Shown in pieces: positions 55,901-64,000 of a DNA stretch of 64,000 nucleotides; the stretch's first letter is position 1; each line of letters opens with the position of its first letter. The translations under genes and the position numbers were made by a program. The notes beneath the pieces were generated by a model. It ran no database searches. It had not been told where the DNA came from and saw only the letters and a program-made list of their open reading frames with translations. The DNA is from Dromaius novaehollandiae. Taxonomy: Eukaryota; Chordata; Aves; Casuariiformes; Dromaiidae. The stretch is taken from contig NC_088101.1 of assembly GCF_036370855.1 (NCBI RefSeq), forward strand, positions 5,401,501 to 5,465,500. The letters run 5' to 3'.

Positions 55901-58900
55901 GAGGGACCGTCACATTCAGCTCCCAAAACTTCCAGAGGATGCTTTCTTTTCTTAGTTCCTACCAACATCTGCTCCCACCACTGAAAGGGCAAAAATACCT
56001 ATGAAACATGCAGCACGAGATTTTGTTGCTGAAAAGGCTCACTAAAAATACAGGCAGCAGTCATATTTAGGCAGCAATTTTACAAACCAGTAAAGTTACG
56101 ATAGGGAAAATATCAACAAGTCCTTGTTGTTCATTTGCTGTTAAGTATCTTTTCCTCTAACTAAACTATAATCTTCAGTGACTGAACAAAGTGTTTCTAG
56201 TAAGCAAATGGTTTTTATGTTTTGACACTGTACATTTTTAAGATTCATTCCGGGAAAACAAGCAAGCACTTATGGATATCAAAAACATTTTTCCAAAAGC
56301 AAACCACACACAGAAATCTTGAAAACTCACCCAGTATTTAAAAGTTGTTTCAAGAGAAAAAAGAGCAAAGCTCTTCCAGCGTCTTGCCTTGCTGATTGTG
56401 AACACAGGCTGCAGTCTAAAATAGATATCCTATCATTCAGCACAATCACATCTGAACACACAAACTTCCACATGGAAAAAACGTCTATAACTTACACAAG
56501 CAGTCCTGGGACAAAACTCCCTCCTGCACAGGACGGCACGCGAGACACCACTGAGAAGCATCAGTGCGAGTCCAGTCTTATTCAGTAGGTGAAAATCTGC
56601 CTCCTCTTAAGCCAGGAATTCTGCCGGGGGTGGGCACTGATAAAACACAACACTGCGTCATGGGGGCACTACCGAGACAAACCAATCCAATGAAGCTCAT
56701 ATTAAAAGCAACAAACAGCCTCTTTCTTTCCCAAGCATAGGCATAGACAGGGAAGGCAATTTCACATTTTGCAACAACAATCACCGCTGGTGGTGCAGGT
56801 AATCTTTGCAAAGTCACAAGCCTTCTGTCCGCAAGCACACTAAATGCACGCTTAATTCACACGATTAAAGTGTACATAACGGTAGGGTATGTACATGCAG
56901 TTCAGGAAAGATGTTGCATGCTCGTCACTTTATCCGTGTCAGTAGAGGTCTCACAGGCTACACAGACTGCATGAAGTGAAAGATGTGGCTGAGTTTTGAC
57001 TGGATCGATGCCTAAGCAAGCAACTTTGCTTACAAAAGTTCACCCTAAATTACCCAATCAAAATTCCTTAAACCGCTTTCCTTTAAGTGGGAAACATTTT
57101 TGAATGTATGTCAAGGCAAAAAAAAAAGACGTTTGCCTAAAAGCACCTGGCTTAGCTGTATAAAAAAATACTTGCTTTAATCCTATATAATATAATTAAA
57201 CTATTTTATTCAGCAAAAAGTGTATTGTTTAAAACAAAAGTGTATTGTTATGGTTTAAAAATAGGATACAGACAAATTTATTTGAACTGGTTTCCAGTTT
57301 ATAAATAAAAGATGTTTTTAATTTAACATTTTCACTAAAACCATATGGTTTTAGTCCATTCTTAGTCACTCAAATCTGTGGCATCGTGTTCAAACATTGC
57401 AAACAAATCAGTAAATTTGCTGTGTCCTCAACATTTGAGAAAAATCAAATCATTCATTTAAATGTGGAAACGCAGACTTGGAAACATAATTTTACCTCAT
57501 CTAATTTTTAAAGTTTGAATAAAGTGTATTTCCTAACAATGAGATAAAAGATTTCTAAACTGGTTAAATTCAGCTGCAGATGACATTCACGGATAATTTG
57601 GTAAATCTGAAAAATGGTTTATGTTTCTGAAGAAAACTCACATGGGTTAGATTACATCATCATCTACAAAGAATCGGAGCAAAACTCCTGTTAAAAATCA
57701 GCAATGAAGAAACCACATGAAAAATCTCAATTAAAAAAAAGATGATAAATGGCAGGTCATGATACTTTATAAGCAATAGTGGCTCTTTATTTATGGTTAA
57801 CACCCAACCGCTGTTAAGCTCACATGATAGCTGGGTAACTTTGAGAAAAGTCTGGTTTAAGTCTGGTTGCAGAGTGAAGACTTTAGCTCTGCCATAGCTG
57901 GCAAACAGGTTTACAAGTTGTAGAAAAGTGAGAAGGTTAGTGTTTTCATACTGTTTTTCTCTTATTTACAAAACAACATGTTTTAATAATAAGGTTATGA
58001 ACCTTTTCCTGCAGACTGAGACACATCCTAATGCTATTCTTTAAAAGCAGTATCAATGGATTCAAATGCGACCAATCATAACCGTAAACATTAAGTCAGC
58101 TCGTATTTATAGGCCTGGATACCAAGGTTTTAAGGAAGTGAATAAACAAACACCGAAACTTTCTTGGAACACTGCTTTAACTTTATAAAGTCAAAAATCA
58201 AATACAAAATATTATTTCATTTTCCGTTTATAGCTGACAAGTTGTTGATGTCTAGTGTGGTAATGCTCTGGCATGGCCGGGTCCGAATAAACCCCAAACC
58301 CACCCTCATTCTCTTGAAACTCCACTACGAGCATGCAGATGCAAACAAAAAGACTTCTAAAGGATAAATCTTTGCTCTGTTATTTAGAGGATATCTACAT
58401 TGATTTCAAAAGCTAGAACTTTCCAGCCCAATCTATGGGAATCATCTGGGGCCTGAGAGAGCAACCAAGTTGAACTATTTAGGTGCCACTTCCCACGAGC
58501 TAGCCTGACCATAGCGGTGGTTTCTTGTTGATCTAAACTTCAGAGCTTTGTCTACATATCAAGCAAAGGATATAATAAACGGCACAGAAGAAAGAAATAT
58601 CTTTAAAGCTTTGGTTCTGCTAAGTCAGCATTGTGGGCCTTAATCTCAGGAAAATTCAACCCAAGATAGGTTGACCATTTAAAAAGTTACAATTTAGGGT
58701 ACCACTAAAGAAACAGGCAAACGAAAATTTATACAACCACAAAATAAACTATGAGGATTGGCTTTTGGCAATGGAAGTAGCAGTGTAGTTCCCATCAAAA
58801 TAAATATTTGTAGCAATGATGAATATTATGTATTACAATCTCTATCAGATTTTTTTTTTCCAGTTGGAATTTAGTCTGGCAAGTCCACAGCTGAGAGATC

Positions 58901-59199
58901 TATCTGAGACTCAGCAAACCCATGGTAGGCAGATTTATATTCTGGTTTAAATAATGTAATAGGACAAGCTGATTTAAATAATCAGTATTTAAAAACTTGT
59001 TTTGCGTTTCTGCATCAGTTATTTGCTGAAAGATAAACAGGTTCTCATTTATCAATAGCCCCTAAAACAATGTTAATTTGCACCTTAATGCAACTTTTAT
59101 ATCAAAATGTTGTAACCTTTTCTTTGCCATTCAGATGGGAAGGCTACATTTTATTCATACTTAAGCAGTTACATGTATTCTAAAATACATACTAAACAC

Positions 59200-62100
59200 A
59201 TCTCCTCTCAGTCTACAATCCAAGAAAAGAAAATCAATGACTATGAAGGAGATCTGAACATGGGTGGAAGATGACTGCACACCTACCACATATCTCAAAG
59301 AATTCCAGTTTTTGTAATGACCTTCTTTCTGTCTTTCACTGATGGTCCCCATGACCATCTCTATAGTGGGGGACTTAAAGCAGGACACTACACTCTCACT
59401 AGTACCTGGAAATCAGCCTTGAAGTCCTCTAGACTAATGGAGATTTAACACAGCTCTACTGAACGCAGCATCATTTCTGGGCGCTTCAGTAATTCTATTG
59501 TGTCTGATGACTACGAATAAAACTCTGTTCTGCAGATACCAGAAATGGAGGCATTTCTGAGTGAAGCTACACATACAGTTTGAGCCTGGAAAGAGCCTGC
59601 TCTGATCAACGAAAGCACATCTGCTTTTGCGTATTGGTAGCAAGCTCTAACACATTCTGTTATCTACAGGGGTAATCTCTGAATAGAAAGAGATGTATCC
59701 ATGGGTTTCACTGCAGTGAAAACAATCCCAGGGACTGTCTGGAAAGTCTAATATTGTAGACCTAAAGGAAAAAAACATTTAGGGATGGACTGACTCCTCT
59801 GCTTTGGGGAAGCAAAAGTTTTTGATATGCTTTCTTGACAGCTCTGAACTTTGTCACATCGGTATGCAGACCTCTTTTTCCAGCAAAGCCTCTGGGCTCT
59901 TGAAGAGGACATCCCATCCCATCTCATCCCAAGATACATCCCTTACCCATGGTCTGGATGAAGCAGGACGAGTGAATTGCTGGGCTTGCACAAACATGCC
60001 ATATCATACAGGGTGACTCTGCATGAACTCACGCTCTTCTCTTGAGTGAGCAAGGCCTGGGAATAAAGCAAGATTTTGGCCAATGCTGAATCAACCGCTG
60101 GCCCAGTTAAATCCAGGAAATGGACCTGTATCACCTGTAACTTTGGCTGATTCACCATTGAGCCTAAGCGAACTTACCACCTCCCTCCCAAACAAAAGGA
60201 AATGGATGAACTGCTGCTCTGACACTCGCTTAATCAACTGTTTCCCCATTTCTGAAGTAAGCAATCAACATGGTCAAAATATTTCTAAAGACCCTGGCTC
60301 CTGCTGACAACTCAAATAGCATTCTTCTGAATTGGTGGTGGTTCTATGCTGACTATACACAGAACACAAAAAACTTCCTATGAAACATGCTAATGGCATT
60401 TGGAAAATAAGTGTTTTGCAAATTCAGAGGCTTATGCAAAGATCTCTTTGGTCAAAAGCCAGAATGATTTTGCCAAAAGTCAACAACATGAATTCTCAGA
60501 TAATGGAAATCAGACACCTCAAGCCTCAAATTGCTTGCCATTTTCAGTTCATTTTGGGTTTCAGAAAATAACTGTTGTGAAGTCTTTTCCCCTTGAGATA
60601 GAAGGGAGCCAGTTCTTTGGCTCCCCAGAGTCCAAGGACTCTCTCTTAAAAGGGAGCTGGAGTGAGACTAGTTATCTGTCAGTAGCATGTCAAACCATAC
60701 TGGCTGGCTTTCACCAGTCTCCAAAATGTGTGTCTAATATGAGAGAACATGAAGCACTGCTGAAATGAGGTAGATCAATGCCAAAAGGAGGCAAAGACTA
60801 GTGAAATACCAAAGCGAGGAGGAATAATGACTCTCAGAGGTGCTGGCTGGGGTTACAAGAGTAAGCAGATCAGGCCAATGTATTGTGGCAGCACGAATTG
60901 TGCCTTTATCTGTGTGCACTGCAGTAATACTGCAGTAAAGGTGGAAACAGCAATGGAGCCATTGAAAGCTGTGGCTTTGGCTTCATTTCATAGGAATAGG
61001 AGCTGCCCTCAGAATCTTAAATAGGTGATCATATAGGCATATAATTTCTGGAGACAAGTCCAAACCACAAATGGGACTTCAGTCAGAAGAGTAAGACAGC
61101 TTCCTCCTCCAGTTGTCCAGCAGAGGTTGACCATATAAAGAATTGCACCTGCCAATTAAAAGGTCTTTTCCCCTCAAAGCTCAAAAGCTGCTGATCTCTG
61201 TTCTGAGTCCATTTAGCAGTCCATATTTACCTCCTGTAGCTGTCGCTACTAAAGACAGGGGGAGGCTGACAGTTAAGCTAAAAACCTGATGTTCCACCTC
61301 TGATGCAGAGCTAATACAACAGCTGCTCCACCATTGGCTGACAGTCCTGCCGGAGCAAACAGGTGGCTGATAGACTTGTCACGCTGGCTAGGAATTAAAT
61401 CATTGCCACTGGATCATGCCAGGGAATGTCCAAGGGGCTGACACTTGGCTCAGCAAACACCTCCAAGAGGACTTAAGGTCATGCAGCCCTGTGAAGCAGG
61501 TCAAGAAAAGCCGGGCTTTACCCTCCACGAAGCGAAATATCACTCTCCACTTCACAACACTTCTCTTGTGCTATAATTAGCACTGAAAACCTTAGGAAAA
61601 GCAGACCTACAAACCAGGTCATGGATCTTATCAAGAGCTCTCTCCCTCAGATGAGCTAGCACAGAGGCGGCTACATGTTTTACCCCGGCTTTTGCTAGAC
61701 TGGGAGTGAACCCTGGTAATGTAAGTATTTGAGCTTCATAGGTCCAGTGTCCATGTTTGGAGGGAAACACATATGGCATTTGTGACAGTACAGGCAGGAT
61801 ACTGAGACACACACCGCCTCCTGTGAGCTGATCAGTGAACTCATCTGTGGTAAGAGCTAGAGCAGCTGCAGTTTCTCTGCTTGCTGACACAGAGGCTGTA
61901 AGGAGAAGAGAAACCTTTGGAAGAGAAGTTTATTGAGGTAGCAAAAGATGGTATTTCTTTGAGCATGCAACACCAGCAAACAGCTTCAGCAGCCAGTACA
62001 CCTCATCCTCTTGAAAAGGTGTTTATAGCTAGGCTGGGCTGGTGATAGTGATGCATGACAGCACCCCAATGGTTGCCCAGAGGAAGACGGATCGTGTGGA

Positions 62101-63140
62101 TGCTGATGCGAAGTCCAGGAATAGCAAAGGGGATTCCATGAGGAAGCCTCCCTCTTCCCCTGCCCTTCGGAGGGAGAGTCAAAATCAGAGCTAGCAGCAT
62201 GAAGACTGCTGAAAGGGAGGGCATAGCCATGCCCATTAAGACTCAGTAGATACCAGCAAGTTTTGCCTGATGCGGGCAGGGCCCTAGACTCCAGCTTCGG
62301 CAACCTGATGGTCCTTGAGTTGATCTCTGACCCTGGTATTGATGATGTGGGTCCAGCCCAGTAGCCCTGAAAAGGAGCTAAGAGATGCTAAGCTCACTGC
62401 AGCTTGAAGGGGCCTCGAAATGACACCAGAAGCTGCCCTAGAGATGATGTGGAGACTCAGGATGTCTTCACTGGCATCCAAAATGCTGCGGCCCACAGGA
62501 AACGCTGTGGTCAGCTCAGGCGTGCAGGCTGGAGGCAGGCTGTCCAGTTCTGACACATGCCAGTGTGTCCACATGTCAGTGGGTGTGGGCACCTGGAGTC
62601 GAGGGTGGCTGAATTCTCTGTAGGTAGATGTCCTGGAATTGGATTGCTCTAGACCTATATTTTTCCCTTGCAGAAAATGACCTGCATAACAAGGGAACAC
62701 GTGCCTCAGCACAGCACTGTAGGTATTCAAGTTGCAAATCTGACAGCAAGGCGTGCCCTCGAACAAAGTGCTAAAATGGAAACTTTGCCATGGAAACTTT
62801 GTCCATGGCTTTCAGCATGGACACAGACTTCTCACCTCTATACAAGCACTGAGGGAGCAACCAGATCGCTCATATAAAAGCATGGTGCAAACTCCCAGGG
62901 AACTGAAGTACCAGAAAATCCGGGGGGGAACAGGGGACACACAAATAAAACAGTCTGAGGCAGCCAAATCTGAAAACAACGCCAAATGAAGAGAGTTCTC
63001 TGGAGTAGGAGCAAGTGTGAAGCATGTGTCTTCCACAACTTGGAAGAGGCCACAGCCCACCTCTGTGGCACTGATGAGGAAAAAAAGTCTCTGGCTCACA
63101 GTTATCTACAGAACAAATGAACAAGTGAATCATCATGTAA
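59200..63140 (-). mobile_element. Possible decayed virus-like element (very uncertain)
   Basis: This block is richer in GC than its flanks and has the longest minus-strand open stretches of the right-hand 13 kb. One of them has a hydrophobic leader-like segment near 62.2 kb, and another has a hydrophobic segment near 60.8 kb. The look is vaguely that of an old envelope-bearing element. No reverse transcriptase, protease or integrase motif and no terminal repeats were recognised, so family and age cannot be given. If it is such an element it is an old, broken copy. Confidence 0.2.
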
Positions 63141-64000
63141 AGAAATATTGAATACTCAGAAGAAAGTCCATAAAATCATTTTCATTTAAAGCACTAAACA
63201 AAGAAACTACAGTTAATAAACTGAACTGGTCACTGAGACCTTCAGAAGTCATTTCTTCTCATATGTCTCTATATAAAAATTATGAGGGGAAAACAAATTC
63301 TCACATTTTTTCAACAGCCAATCAGTTCCTTAGCTTTGACGTAACTACATATTGAACTGAATTAGATGAATAAATTGATATGAGGAAAATGGTTGCTTTG
63401 AAATGGTGGAATAAATTACTCCTGTCAAAATGGGCTTAATATTTCAATCAACACTGTCTCCAAATGTTTCACAAGTTCTCCAGTGCAATTTGATTTTTGC
63501 TTTCTTTAAAACTTCGACAGACATGAACTCCTTTGCCTCAATTCATTTAATACAAATATCTAAATGCATTCCAAAAATTTGGGCTGTATTATGACATGCA
63601 CATTTCAAATTTGAAGTAGGGTTTTAAAATAAACATGATCCTTTCTAGTTTTCTCAGCTACACAAAAATTATTTTCCATTCTCCAAAGTAGTCCAGATCA
63701 CATTTTTCACTAATGCACATTCGATTCTGGGACACACTGGTATCACTAACACAACATGAAATTTAGGCATGTAGAATAATGTTCTGTATCTATTTTAAAA
63801 CATAACTGTAAGTTACTAATATATTTAAAATAAGAAAAAAATTACAAACTGTCCCATTGGCTAATCTACTAATCCTGGGATGTTATTTTGCCTGAGATTC
63901 TCTAGGGTTTACTCAAAAAACATAAAGAGAATTTAACTGCACAGACTCAGAGAGAGGCACAGTTCTCCATCAAGGAAGCTTCCTAGAAGAACATACAAAA

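Larger units (their letters stand above)
51334..64000. other. SLC20A2 first intron and upstream region; no coding exon recognised
   Basis: This is AT-rich sequence without a CpG island, so the SLC20A2 promoter and untranslated first exon probably lie beyond 64000. It contains a MIR-like remnant at 52800-52990 and an uncertain block at 59200-63140, both listed separately. No RNA gene or other coding exon is recognised. Confidence 0.5.

Overview
The window is vertebrate nuclear DNA. It has GT-AG introns, no operons and low gene density. Old repeats of sauropsid type are present: a CR1-like LINE 3' end at 38980-39130 and CORE/MIR-like SINE remnants near 36.9, 41.7 and 52.8 kb. No primate or rodent repeats are visible. 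Together these point to a bird, crocodilian or turtle; I cannot name the species. All recognisable genes lie on the minus strand.

Left part (1-17.3 kb) is a phase-II detoxification cluster. It holds the first coding exon of a UGT2A-type UDP-glucuronosyltransferase (705-1440; the rest is off the left edge), then a 2-8 kb stretch with an unrecognised repeat protein (5190-6071, 293 aa, recurrent V/TQTS motifs) and several candidate exons. Next come three cytosolic SULT1 genes in tandem: a 3'-truncated SULT1B1-like pseudogene (9008-10136), an intact 295-aa SULT1B1-like gene (10855-12400) and a disabled SULT1E1-like pseudogene (15470-16973). This stretch is GC-rich, with long C/G homopolymers and a CpG-rich block at 13.1-13.8 kb.

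Central part (17.9-51.3 kb) is the complete coding region of SLC20A2 (PiT-2, sodium-dependent phosphate transporter 2). Ten coding exons per transcript assemble to exactly 652 codons, the human length. The main discovery is that the exon encoding residues 570-598 is present twice, at 25784-25868 and 25162-25246. Both copies are 85 nt, have intact GT-AG sites, keep one reading phase and keep the transport-critical Glu575. Including both or neither shifts the frame, so they look like mutually exclusive exons giving two PiT-2 isoforms.

Right part (51.3-64 kb) is AT-rich. It should be SLC20A2 intron 1 or upstream sequence. I see no coding exon there, only repeat remnants and a poorly defined 59.2-63.1 kb block that might be a decayed virus-like element.

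Limits: exon boundaries come from reading splice sites and from family knowledge; no alignment or database search was run.
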